Of a DNA stretch of 53,669 nt, positions 7,597 to 16,145 are shown in pieces; within the stretch, counting starts at the first letter, position 1, and each line of letters begins with the position of its first letter. The notes beneath the pieces are model-generated. The model had not been told where the DNA came from and ran no database searches. It saw only the letters and a program-made list of their open reading frames with translations. Source of the stretch: RGIG8244 sp045639325 (lineage in GTDB: Bacteria; Verrucomicrobiota; Lentisphaeria; Victivallales; UBA1829); contig JAZUCU010000050.1 of NCBI GenBank assembly GCA_045639325.1, positions 1-53,669 on the forward strand. Direction: 5' to 3'. Made by a program: the position numbers and the translations under genes.

Positions 7597-9726
7597 TTAC
7601 TTCACAACGGAAGCTGCACTGGAAATCTGAATCAAATCCAGCAGAATATTCATCGTTTCATCAAGATAAGCATCTTTTCTGTCTTTTTTGTCCTTGTCAG
7701 AACTTTTCGTTTTGTACAGTGCTTCTTCCTCTTCACGAATCTTCTTCTGCTGCTGGTATTCTTTCCAACGGGCAGTAAAATTCAATTTGATCGATTTACG
7801 ATCTTTGATCTTGGCATATTCCTGCAAACTCTTCTGCAGCAATTGAAAATCCGCATCTTCCGCTCTGCGTTTTTCAGAACGAACAAGCAACTCCTGACGA
7901 CGTATATCATTCAGGAAGTATTTGCCGGAATACATTGCATACTTCGTTGCAGGAATCGTATCCCAACTCAACGGATGATCCAGTTTATCTTCCCCCACAT
8001 CCATGTGATCCGTCACAGAGGGGAACGGGATATCCGCAAGTACCCCCTGCAGCTGTGTGGATGCACCATTGACGCGATAGAATTTTGCATTGGTCAAACG
8101 GATCGCCCCGGCTTTGAAACGGCGTCCCGTCAGATAAGGCATGTAGCGGTCAAGGTCACTGACAACCTGAACCGTTCCCTTGCCATGAGTTTTCTTGTCG
8201 CCGGTAATGATCCCGCGACCATAATCCCGTATCGCAGCAGCAAAAATTTCGGAAGAAGATGCGCTGAAACGGTTGACCATAACAGCCAGCGGGCCATCAT
8301 ACACGATTTCACCATCATCTTCATCGCTCTGCACTTCCACACGCTGTGTATCTTTCACCTGTACAACGGGGCCTTCGCTGATAAACAATCCGGTCAGCAG
8401 AATGGCTTCCCGCAAACTGCCGCCGCCGTTGGAACGCAAATCCATCACAACGCCATCGACTTTCTGTTTACGGAAATCAAGCAGAATCTTTTTCACATCG
8501 TTGGATGCGGCACGATAATCGGAAAGACCTTTCTTCGCCGCTTCAAAGTCAAAATAGAAGGACGGCAGCGAAATCACGCCGATCCGTTTTCCCTTCCACT
8601 CATGAACCTTGCCTTTTGCAGCGGATTCCTTGAGCTCAACTTTCTTACGCAGAATGGAGACTTTTTCCGGATGATCAAGCCCCTTTCCGGCAGGAAGAAT
8701 GGTCAGGGTAACCCAGGTATTTTCTTTTCCACGGATTTGACGAACCACTTTATTCAAAGGCATATCAATCACATCAACGGCTTCTTCTTTTTCCTGTTGC
8801 ACGGCAATAATACGGTCGCCTTCTTTCAGTTTGCCGCTCATTTCAGCGGGACCGCCCTTCATAAGTTCAACGATTTTGGTGTAACCATCTTCCTGTGTCA
8901 GAACCGCGCCGATTCCGATCAATGTCAGACTCATATCAATTTCAAAATCTTCATCGGTACGGGGAGACATGTAAGAAGAATGGGGGTCATAGGCTTGCGC
9001 CACGGTCGTAAGATAAATTTCAAGCACTTCCGCGCCATCCATATCGGCATAGAAACGAACAGTCTGCTTGATACGCTGCATAATCCGTTCTTCTACGGAT
9101 TTCTTCTTGACATCGGCCTTTTTCTTTGCAGTGTCTTTCTTACTGTTCTGTTCTTCGGCAACGGCTTTATCTGCAATCTTCAACAGAATCATTTCGTGCA
9201 GAAGTTTTTTACGCCAATGCTCATACATCTCTTTTTGATCAACCGGCCAGGAAGCGTCATCATATTCGAGACGGAATTCCAAAGAGGTTTCAAGAGAAGG
9301 ATTGGTCTTCAGAAAATCTTTTGCAAAGGACTGATATTCACTCATACGCTGCGTCAGCAATTCGAATGCATCAAAGGCAAATTGTGCATCTCCACGCATC
9401 AACTGCTTGCCCAACACAAGACGGTTAACGGAAAAACGTTCGATATCGCTCTGCATAAAATACATCTTCAACGGGTCGATCCGCTTCAGATAATCGTTAA
9501 AAATCGTTGCAGAACGTTCTGCATTGACAGGCTTGCCTTCATAATGCTGCATGACAACAAGGCGGGTCAGCAGAGACGTAATGCTGCGCATATCCCGTGT
9601 CAACTTTCGCGCACCGCTCTTTTTCTCCGGTGCGGCAATAGTTGAAAAAACCAAAAAGAACAGAATGAAACAGCAAGCAAAAAACTTCTTTTTTCCCGAC
9701 AACATAAAATGACCGTGTATATTCAT
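7597..9726 (-). CDS. prc: C-terminal processing (tail-specific) peptidase, S41A, Prc/Tsp-like
   Basis: Prc-type proteases degrade or trim envelope proteins from their C-termini in the periplasm. A signal or anchor segment (KKFFACCFILFFLVFSTIAAP) is followed by a helical N-domain. A PDZ domain follows (GIGAVLTQEDGYTKIVELMKGGPAEMSGKLKEGDRII). The S41 catalytic domain has SASSSEIFAAAIRDYGR (nucleophile Ser) and THGKGTVQ (catalytic Lys), and a long C-terminal extension follows as in E. coli Prc. The frame is open to 9852, but the upstream part lacks a signal peptide. ATG 9726 gives a clean signal sequence and has GGAG upstream; 9744 and 9705 are alternatives. The length (about 709 residues) fits Prc rather than the shorter CtpA. 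Confidence 0.87.
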   Translation of the reverse strand: MNIHGHFMLSGKKKFFACCFILFFLVFSTIAAPEKKSGARKLTRDMRSITSLLTRLVVMQHYEGKPVNAERSATIFNDYLKRIDPLKMYFMQSDIERFSVNRLVLGKQLMRGDAQFAFDAFELLTQRMSEYQSFAKDFLKTNPSLETSLEFRLEYDDASWPVDQKEMYEHWRKKLLHEMILLKIADKAVAEEQNSKKDTAKKKADVKKKSVEERIMQRIKQTVRFYADMDGAEVLEIYLTTVAQAYDPHSSYMSPRTDEDFEIDMSLTLIGIGAVLTQEDGYTKIVELMKGGPAEMSGKLKEGDRIIAVQQEKEEAVDVIDMPLNKVVRQIRGKENTWVTLTILPAGKGLDHPEKVSILRKKVELKESAAKGKVHEWKGKRIGVISLPSFYFDFEAAKKGLSDYRAASNDVKKILLDFRKQKVDGVVMDLRSNGGGSLREAILLTGLFISEGPVVQVKDTQRVEVQSDEDDGEIVYDGPLAVMVNRFSASSSEIFAAAIRDYGRGIITGDKKTHGKGTVQVVSDLDRYMPYLTGRRFKAGAIRLTNAKFYRVNGASTQLQGVLADIPFPSVTDHMDVGEDKLDHPLSWDTIPATKYAMYSGKYFLNDIRRQELLVRSEKRRAEDADFQLLQKSLQEYAKIKDRKSIKLNFTARWKEYQQQKKIREEEEALYKTKSSDKDKKDRKDAYLDETMNILLDLIQISSAASVVK

Positions 9727-9761
9727 TATTGCATAAAACTCCATAGTAAGTGAAACTCTAT

Positions 9762-9789
9762 ATTTTACCACAGCAAGCGGAAAATTCAA
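9762..9789 (-). promoter_or_regulatory. Sigma70-like promoter for the prc operon
   Basis: On the minus strand a TTGAAT box (9789-9784) is followed after 16 bases by TAAAAT (9767-9762), about 36 bases before ATG 9726. This placement favours 9726 as the protease start. Confidence 0.5.
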
Positions 9790-9892
9790 ATGCAAAAAAA
9801 AGTTTTTTGTACAATTTTTTGCTTTTTTTATTTGTATAACATTGAACTCCATAAAAAAATTGGAAAATATTTTGTGTTCACGGTAAAAAAAC

Positions 9893-9921
9893 TTGAAAAA
9901 TCACTCTTTTGCTGTTACATT
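9893..9921 (+). promoter_or_regulatory. Sigma70-like promoter for the acyltransferase operon
   Basis: TTGAAA (9893-9898) and TACATT (9916-9921) are separated by 17 bases, about 67 bases ahead of the N-acyltransferase start. It is back to back with the prc promoter in the same AT-rich gap. Confidence 0.5.
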
Positions 9922-9988
9922 ACTCCGTTCGACTTGAATTTTCAGGGGGAATCTTACAAGTTACAACATTTTCTAACAGGTGATTATC

Positions 9989-10804
9989 GTGAATGTTTTA
10001 TGGAATGAATTTGTAAAAAAAGTTCAGGACTCTGCTTTAATTGCAGAGAAAGACCCATACGGGGTCAAATATGCCGGATCAAGGGAGGACGTCCGTGCAT
10101 GTCAACAGCTCAGATTCCGTGTATTCAATCAGGAACAGGGAAAATACACGGGCACGCACTCCAACGAACAAATCGATTGCGATGAATTTGATGACAAGGC
10201 TGTTCACTTGCAGGTCTATGAAAAATCTTCCCGGCAGGTAATCGGCACTTATCGTTTTATATGTCCCGCCAATTCGGTTTCCGATATGTATTCATCCAAT
10301 GAATTTCATATCGCCGGACTCGATGACATCCTTACAAAAACGCTCGAAGTCGGCAGGTCATGCGTCGATCCAGCTCATCGCGACGGCAGTGCAGTTGCAC
10401 TTTTATGGACGGGGATCGCAGAAACCATGCGGCGTACCGGCATGCGTTATCTTACCGGATGTGCCAGTCTGGAAGATACACGCCCTGCCGCAGCAATGGC
10501 TCTTTATGAACATTTCCGCCGTACCGGATTGCTCGATTCCCGGGTCTCGGCAACGCCGCGCAAGGGGTATCAACTGGATAAATACAGCGAAGATGATGTG
10601 GATTCATTCCTCGATGACAGTGCTGCATTGCGGGATCTTCTGCCGCCGTTAATGAAAGGTTATATGCGTCTCGGGGCGAAAATTTGCGGAAAACCGGCAT
10701 ACGATCGGGAATTCGGGACCATCGACTTTCTGCTTCTTCTCGACGTCGCCCGGCTCCCCGAACGATACAGTAAGCACTTCAATATCAAAGTAGAGGCTAT
10801 GTAA
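9989..10804 (+). CDS. GNAT-fold N-acyltransferase, OlsB-like
   Basis: The sequence carries the Acetyltransf_5/OlsB-type pattern. There is an N-terminal GSREDVRACQQLRFRVFNQEQGKY segment, then DEFDDKAVHLQVYEKSSRQVIGTYRF and LEVGRSCVDPAHRDGSAVALLWTGI. The last part (TGCASLEDTRPAAAMALYEHFR) matches enzymes that place an acyl chain from acyl-ACP on an amino acid. In ornithine-lipid synthesis OlsB acts with the O-acyltransferase OlsA, and a PlsC-family gene starts two bases after this stop. I place the start at GTG 9989 because AGGTGA lies five bases before it; GTG 9980 would give three more residues. The amino-acid substrate is not shown by sequence, and related proteins annotated as hemolysins are an alternative. 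Confidence 0.72.
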   Translation: MNVLWNEFVKKVQDSALIAEKDPYGVKYAGSREDVRACQQLRFRVFNQEQGKYTGTHSNEQIDCDEFDDKAVHLQVYEKSSRQVIGTYRFICPANSVSDMYSSNEFHIAGLDDILTKTLEVGRSCVDPAHRDGSAVALLWTGIAETMRRTGMRYLTGCASLEDTRPAAAMALYEHFRRTGLLDSRVSATPRKGYQLDKYSEDDVDSFLDDSAALRDLLPPLMKGYMRLGAKICGKPAYDREFGTIDFLLLLDVARLPERYSKHFNIKVEAM

Positions 10805-10806
10805 TC

Positions 10807-11610
10807 ATGAGTAACGTTTTTTTCCGGATGTGGCGCAGAATTTACAGAATCCCGTTGATTTTTCTCTGGGCTCTCTGGTTCGGCTTGTATTCCCTGCTCT
10901 TCGTCCTTCCGCGGAAAGAACGTGTCAAACTCATGGCTCAATTGACGCAAAAATGGGGCCAGGGACTTGCCCGGTTGTTCAGTATGGAATTGCATATCCA
11001 TGGCGATGTGGAAAAATACAAACAAAACGGCGGGTTGGTCGTCTCCAACCACCTGGGGTATCTCGACGTATTTGTTCACGCCGCCGCATTCGGATTGCGT
11101 TTTACGCCGAAAAAGGAAATCCGTTCCTGGCCCGTCTTCGGATGGTATACCTCTCTGGCACAGGTAATCTGGATCGACCGCACCTCCCCCGCGAAATCCA
11201 AGCAAACGCTCGCTCAATTCAGAGAAACGTTGCAGAATAAAATCCCTTTAATCGTTTATCCGGAAGGCACAAGCACCGATGGACGCAGTGAACTGCTGCA
11301 TTTCAAAACAACGTCTTTCGAAGCCGTTGCGAATACAGATATTCCGGTGCAGCCTGTTTTAACATTCTATCGTTGGAATGAACAAAAAGATATCAACCCG
11401 GCATGGTTCGGCGATGTCCTTTTCGCCCCCCATCTCTGGCAGGTTCTCGGCAATGGAAAAGTTATTTGCGATCTCTATTTGTTGGATTTGTATTACCCGC
11501 CTGCCGGAGCCAATCGCAAACAGATTGCCAATGAAGTTTATGAAATTATGAATCAGGAATATCAACTCCGCTTAGCAGAAATTACGGAGAAAGGAAATAC
11601 AGCTGTATGA
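10807..11610 (+). CDS. PlsC-family 1-acylglycerol-3-phosphate acyltransferase, OlsA-like
   Basis: A 267-residue LPLAT-family enzyme. A hydrophobic anchor (IPLIFLWALWFGLYSLLFVL) comes first. The catalytic NHxxxxD motif follows (VVSNHLGYLDVF), then FTPKKEIRSWPVFGW and the substrate-binding YPEGTSTDG. These are all four expected blocks for PlsC/OlsA. It is the second gene of an apparent OlsB-OlsA pair, with a spacing of two bases, so the inferred step is O-acylation of a lyso-aminolipid. Ordinary phosphatidic acid synthesis is the alternative. The stop overlaps the next start by four bases, so the three genes are translationally coupled. Confidence 0.85.
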   Translation: MSNVFFRMWRRIYRIPLIFLWALWFGLYSLLFVLPRKERVKLMAQLTQKWGQGLARLFSMELHIHGDVEKYKQNGGLVVSNHLGYLDVFVHAAAFGLRFTPKKEIRSWPVFGWYTSLAQVIWIDRTSPAKSKQTLAQFRETLQNKIPLIVYPEGTSTDGRSELLHFKTTSFEAVANTDIPVQPVLTFYRWNEQKDINPAWFGDVLFAPHLWQVLGNGKVICDLYLLDLYYPPAGANRKQIANEVYEIMNQEYQLRLAEITEKGNTAV

Positions 11611-12386
11611 AACAGAAATATTTACAGGCATTCTCATGGTTATGGAATTACTTCTTCCGCATTCCGATCCCATTTTTACCCGCCGTTAATGCAAAGTATA
11701 TCCCTCAATTGGCACGCCCCATGCTCCCCGCAACCGGAGCATTCGCCGGATTTTTGATTTATCTGATTTATCTTCTGCTCCGGTATGTCTGCGGAAATAC
11801 AGCAGCAATCCTCTTCTTCACTTTGATGGGGGCTTTTCTGCTGGATTACACCCGTAAATTCCGCGGATTCAATTTGTTCTGTGCATGGTGTCTTCTGCGC
11901 TTCCAAAAACGGACGCCGGAAGAAGCTCTCGATTTTTCCCAAAAAACAGACTGGAAAGAAAAAGAACTTACCGAACAGCTCCTGCCCTTTACCGTTTATC
12001 TGCTCCGCGGAATTCTGTTTGCAATCCTCGCCTGGCATTTTTCCGCCGTATGGATCATCTTTGTCCTCACCGGCAGCTTCCTTGTCATGGCAGAGTTGAC
12101 AACGCTCCAGGATGAACGTACGTGGAATGAACTCATTCCGACACCCGAAAGCTGCACGATGCAGCATTGGTTCATTGCAGGCGCAATACTTCTGCTTTTC
12201 GGAATCCTGACTCTCCACCCCGGCGGCGCAATCGCCACATTCCTCATTGCCTGGGCATTGACAAAGTACGCAAAATCCATGCATAATAATCTGGACGGCG
12301 TCATCACATTCAAACAGTTGGATTATTGGGGATATTTCACAGAAATGATTCTTCTCCTTGCCGGTGCATTGCTTGCCAGCCATTAA
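11607..12386 (+). CDS. Polytopic membrane protein, distantly CobS-like
   Basis: This 259-residue protein has about six to seven hydrophobic segments. Its N-terminus FSWLWNYFFRIPIPFLP, followed by ATGAFAGFLIYLIYLLL, recalls adenosylcobinamide-GDP ribazoletransferase (CobS: F-x-T-R-I-P-x-P, then a glycine-rich helix). The C-terminus (NNLDGVITFKQLDYWGYFTEMILLLAGALL) is also reminiscent of CobS. However, the acidic active-site block expected after the second helix (HxDGxxDxxDG) is reduced to LLDYTRKFRG. The resemblance may therefore be only to the CDP-alcohol/CobS fold. It is coupled to the acyltransferase pair by a 4-bp overlap, suggesting a lipid-related role. Function not assigned. Confidence 0.5.
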   Translation: MKQKYLQAFSWLWNYFFRIPIPFLPAVNAKYIPQLARPMLPATGAFAGFLIYLIYLLLRYVCGNTAAILFFTLMGAFLLDYTRKFRGFNLFCAWCLLRFQKRTPEEALDFSQKTDWKEKELTEQLLPFTVYLLRGILFAILAWHFSAVWIIFVLTGSFLVMAELTTLQDERTWNELIPTPESCTMQHWFIAGAILLLFGILTLHPGGAIATFLIAWALTKYAKSMHNNLDGVITFKQLDYWGYFTEMILLLAGALLASH

Positions 12387-12407
12387 CATCATCACGGAGT
12401 TATGACT

Positions 12408-13262
12408 ATGAAAATAAAACAATTATTTTTCATCCCGCTGACAATTCTTCTACTGTTTTCTGTAATAAGTCTCTCTGCCGGAATCGAAATTAAAAACCGT
12501 GACCGCATTGCGTTTCTTGGCGATAATGTAACGGCCAAAGGCAACCTGGAAGCCGGATACATCAATTTTGTCATCTCCGCATTGAAAGATAATGGAATCA
12601 ATGCAACGAAAATTCCTGCAGGAGTTGTCGGGAATAAGGCATCCGATATGCTTGCCCGTCTTCAGAAAGATGTCCTGCGGCACAAACCCCAATTTCTGAT
12701 TCTGAATTGCGGAATGAATGATGCCGTGCCGGGGAAACGCACACAACTTGAAAAATTCAAAAAGAATGTAACACAAATTGTGGATAAAGCACAGGCGGCA
12801 AAGGTGAAAGTCTATATTCTCACCGCTACTATGTTCTCTGAAAACATCAAGCACAGCTCCCACCGCAAATTGCAACCCTATAATGACTTTCTACGTCAAC
12901 TCGCAAAAGAAAAAAAATGCGTCCTCATCGACCTTTATAACGAGATGCTGCAAACTCAAAATCAAATCAAAAAAGTGTACCCCGGCCTCAGAAGCAATAT
13001 TCTTACGTCTGATGGCATTCACATGAATCCACTGGGGGATATCATGATTGCTAAATCTCTACTCAAAGCATTTGGTTTCAATGATGAACAACTCGCAAAA
13101 GGTTCTGCAAACTGGATATACCGCCGGTACTTCTTCGGGGATTACGCGCTCAATGTCTCGGTTTGGGAATATCTCAAACTGTCTGAAAAAGCTTTCACCT
13201 CACGGACCGATGTCCACTCCTACATACGTCATCTGGTCACACGCAAATTAAAAGAAAAATAA
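12408..13262 (+). CDS. SGNH-hydrolase-like protein lacking the catalytic serine
   Basis: A secreted protein (signal peptide about 1-24) of the SGNH/GDSL esterase fold, paralogous to the next gene. Block I reads AFLGDNVTAKGN where an active enzyme has GDS: the nucleophile position (residue 40) is Asn, encoded by AAT. The oxyanion block GMND and the late DGIHMNPLGD block with Asp and His are kept. It should therefore be unable to form an acyl-serine intermediate. It may bind carbohydrate, act as a partner of its neighbour, or be decaying. I use ATG 12408 because the CGGAG site is eight bases before it; ATG 12402 would sit only two bases from that site. Confidence 0.75.
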   Translation: MKIKQLFFIPLTILLLFSVISLSAGIEIKNRDRIAFLGDNVTAKGNLEAGYINFVISALKDNGINATKIPAGVVGNKASDMLARLQKDVLRHKPQFLILNCGMNDAVPGKRTQLEKFKKNVTQIVDKAQAAKVKVYILTATMFSENIKHSSHRKLQPYNDFLRQLAKEKKCVLIDLYNEMLQTQNQIKKVYPGLRSNILTSDGIHMNPLGDIMIAKSLLKAFGFNDEQLAKGSANWIYRRYFFGDYALNVSVWEYLKLSEKAFTSRTDVHSYIRHLVTRKLKEK

Positions 13263-13305
13263 TCTCTGTTTCATCATACAACTAAAATCAATGAAAGGAA
13301 AATGT

Positions 13306-14160
13306 ATGAAATTCAAACATCTCTTCTCCGGGCTCCTCACTGGTGCCATCCTCCTCTCTGCAACAGCTCTCTCTGCGCAGATCACAGTCAAAAGCGATGA
13401 TAAAATCGCATTCCTCGGCGACTCCATCACCCAGCAGGGCAACGGCCCTGCAGGTTATGTCAACCTGGTCATGGATGCCCTGAACGCAAACGGAATCAAA
13501 GCCGTGAAAATCCCTGCAGGGATCAGCGGTCACAAATCCAACAACATGCTCGAACGTCTCGATCGCGATGTCTTGAAAAAGAAACCGCAGCACATGACTC
13601 TCTCCTGCGGCGTGAATGACGTATGGCATGGCAAACGCGGCGTCGCCCTCGATCAGTACAAAAAGAACATCACTCAGATCGTTGAAAAAGCTCAGGCTGC
13701 CGGTATCAAAGTATACATCCTGACTTCTACAATGATTACCGAAAATGCCGCAGCTGCAAACAATACAAAACTCGCTGCATACAATGACTTCCTCCGCCAG
13801 CTCGCAAAAGAAAAAAATTGCGTCCTCGTCGACCTCAACAAAAATATGCAGGATCAGATCGCTGCAATCAAGAAAAAATATCCCAAGTTCAAAAGCGGCA
13901 ACGCTCTCACTTATGACGGCGTTCACATGAACCCCATGGGCAATATCATGATGGCAGAAGGCGTTCTCAAAGGTTTCGGTTTGACTGATGCTCAGATCGC
14001 AAAGGCTTCCGCAAAATGGATGAACAGCGCCTGGACTTATCGCGGCTTCATCACATTCAAAGTCAAAGACTACATCAAATTCTCCGAAAAAGCATTCGCC
14101 GAAGGTAAAGACGTATCTGCTTACATCCGCGATATCGTCACCCGCGAAATCAACAAGTAA
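13306..14160 (+). CDS. Secreted SGNH/GDSL-family hydrolase
   Basis: Signal peptide 1-24 (MKFKHLFSGLLTGAILLSATALSA) is followed by a complete SGNH active site. Ser40 is in FLGDSITQQGN, Asn is in CGVNDVWHG, and the Asp/His pair is in DGVHMNPMGN. Such enzymes hydrolyse esters, often acetyl groups on polysaccharides. It is about half identical to the preceding gene along its whole length, so the two are a tandem duplication. It has the intact catalytic set while its neighbour does not. AAAGGA lies seven bases before ATG 13306; an in-frame ATG at 13291 has no such site. The substrate cannot be read from the sequence. Confidence 0.85.
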   Translation: MKFKHLFSGLLTGAILLSATALSAQITVKSDDKIAFLGDSITQQGNGPAGYVNLVMDALNANGIKAVKIPAGISGHKSNNMLERLDRDVLKKKPQHMTLSCGVNDVWHGKRGVALDQYKKNITQIVEKAQAAGIKVYILTSTMITENAAAANNTKLAAYNDFLRQLAKEKNCVLVDLNKNMQDQIAAIKKKYPKFKSGNALTYDGVHMNPMGNIMMAEGVLKGFGLTDAQIAKASAKWMNSAWTYRGFITFKVKDYIKFSEKAFAEGKDVSAYIRDIVTREINK

Positions 14161-14186
14161 TTTAATTTTATCCCGGAGTGTTACCG

Positions 14187-16145
14187 ATGACTGCCATCTA
14201 TGGTTGCGGTTTTGCTGTTCTTGAAATGACTTTCATCTTTGTCATGCTGCTTCTGCTTCATGGCTTGCGCAAGATCATCGGTAACGCCGGTTTCTACTTA
14301 TCCCTGGGGCTCCTTTTTGCTTTTATGCAGCTCTCCGGTGTCGCAGGGATCAGTATCAATACCAATTTCCCCGGCCTCGATTTCAACCTCTCTAATACCG
14401 TCCTCCTCCTCCCCTTCCTCGCCGCACTCATCGTTGTTTATATCGCCGACGGCACACTGGAAGCACAACGCCTGATTATCGCACTCCTCGCAGGACTCGG
14501 TATTTACGCTTATATCGTCAGTATGACATTCTCCCGGGGTTCCTGGCATAGCGAATCAGGAATCCTTCTCTCTTACTCGCAGGATATTACAAAGATTTTC
14601 TCTTCCAGTATCCGATCCATGTCCGCGAATGTCGTCAGCTTCGCCCTTGACCTCTTTCTGATCCCGATGATTTACCAGGCTCTCCGCAACAGACGCTGTC
14701 ACCTCTTTGTCTGCGTGACAGGTGCATTGTTCGCCGGTCAGGCTCTGGATGGTATACTTTATTCCCTCATTCTCTTCTGGGGACAACAGACTTGGTGGCA
14801 GGATTTGATGGCGTCTTATCTTGCACGCGCAATTTCCATCCTCCTCCTCGCTCAAATTGCCAGTCTCTATCTCTCCCGTATCAAATTGGAAGAACCCGGC
14901 TCCGGACGCCGCACGATCGACATCTTTATCGCATTCTTCGGCGCAATGAGCAAAGCAGAACGGCTCGAAAAAGATTTGCGGAAAAGTGAAGAACGGTACA
15001 GTCTCCTCTTCCACAGATCCGCAGATATGATCGTCACCATCAAACAGAATGGTAAAATCATGGATGCCAACCCGGCTGCAAAACATGCACTCGGCATCAC
15101 ATCTGCAAATATCAAAAATATCTCTATCATGGATTTGACATCCGTCACCCCCAACATCTGGAGCGATGCCTCATGGTCCGAACAGGTCGATGAACAGGCA
15201 GAACCTCTCCGTTGTAACGTCATGATCAATAATTCCGGCAGAAATGCCGCTTTCTCTTTCACCCCGGTTATGATCGGTGATGTCCCCATGCTCATCGTCT
15301 ATGGTCAGGATATCACGGAACGCACAAGGCTGGAACGCGAACGGCAGGAGTGGCAGGAACAGACATTCCATTGGCAGCGACTCGAATCCATTGGCAGACT
15401 TGCCGGTGGTATTGCCCACGATTTCAACAACTTCCTTCATGCAATGCAGGGCCATCTCGACATCATCCGCTACATGCACCCCGTCGAAGATCCCGATGTC
15501 AACCGCCATCTGGATGTCATTGACTCCATCACAGAAAAAGCGGCAACGTTAACAAAGCAGTTACTCGGATTCGCCCGGAAAGGCAATTACCATGAATCGG
15601 ATATCGAACTCGAAACATTCATCCGTTCCGCAGTCGAATTGTTCATGCCCGCATCATCCGCAATCCCCGTCAATGTGGATGTGAATATCCTCACGGATAA
15701 TAAGGTCATTATTCGCGGTGACCCCATTCAGCTTCAGCAGGCATTGATGAATATTATGTTCAACGCCCGCGATGCTATGGAAAATGTCCCCGAGGCAAAA
15801 CGGAAATTGACCATCTCCCTTTATGAACACGATGACTCCAACACTGCCGCCCTGCGCCCTCCCCCGGAAATCGCAGATTGGAAAGATCATCATTATTGCG
15901 TGATTCGTGTGCTGGATTCCGGAACCGGTATCGGGACCGAAGCCATTAACCGGCTCTTTGAACCATTCTTCACCACAAAACCCGTCGGAAAAGGTACCGG
16001 CATGGGCCTTTCTATGGCGTACGGGATTCTTCTCGCTCATAAAGGTTGGATTCAGGCAGAAAATGCTCCCGAAGGCGGCGCAGCATTCTCATTCTACCTC
16101 CGTATGCCATCTCAACAGAATAACGCCGAAAGTGCAAATACATGA
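14187..16145 (+). CDS. Membrane-bound PAS sensor histidine kinase
   Basis: The N-terminal 235 residues form a seven- or eight-helix membrane domain. Its pattern (NVVSFALDLFLIPMIYQAL, then LFAGQALDGILYSLILF) resembles VUT/queuosine-precursor transporters more than common sensor domains; that likeness is an inference. A PAS domain follows (SEERYSLLFHRSADMIVTIKQNGKIMDANPAA). The kinase core has the H-box GRLAGGIAHDFNNFLHAM with His411, the N-box LMNIMFNARDAM and G-boxes DSGTGIG and GKGTGMGLSMAYG. There is no receiver domain and no response regulator gene nearby. GGAG at 14174-14177 sets the start at ATG 14187, not the GTG directly touching that site. It overlaps the signal peptidase start by 4 bp. 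Confidence 0.88.
   Translation: MTAIYGCGFAVLEMTFIFVMLLLLHGLRKIIGNAGFYLSLGLLFAFMQLSGVAGISINTNFPGLDFNLSNTVLLLPFLAALIVVYIADGTLEAQRLIIALLAGLGIYAYIVSMTFSRGSWHSESGILLSYSQDITKIFSSSIRSMSANVVSFALDLFLIPMIYQALRNRRCHLFVCVTGALFAGQALDGILYSLILFWGQQTWWQDLMASYLARAISILLLAQIASLYLSRIKLEEPGSGRRTIDIFIAFFGAMSKAERLEKDLRKSEERYSLLFHRSADMIVTIKQNGKIMDANPAAKHALGITSANIKNISIMDLTSVTPNIWSDASWSEQVDEQAEPLRCNVMINNSGRNAAFSFTPVMIGDVPMLIVYGQDITERTRLERERQEWQEQTFHWQRLESIGRLAGGIAHDFNNFLHAMQGHLDIIRYMHPVEDPDVNRHLDVIDSITEKAATLTKQLLGFARKGNYHESDIELETFIRSAVELFMPASSAIPVNVDVNILTDNKVIIRGDPIQLQQALMNIMFNARDAMENVPEAKRKLTISLYEHDDSNTAALRPPPEIADWKDHHYCVIRVLDSGTGIGTEAINRLFEPFFTTKPVGKGTGMGLSMAYGILLAHKGWIQAENAPEGGAAFSFYLRMPSQQNNAESANT

Noticed and set aside
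6510..7778. 422-codon plus-strand frame opposite the flavoprotein
   Set aside because: The minus-strand protein has all dinucleotide motifs; this frame is its shadow.
7843..9645. 600-codon plus-strand frame opposite the protease
   Set aside because: It is antisense to a gene with complete S41 and PDZ motifs; the translation has no domain.
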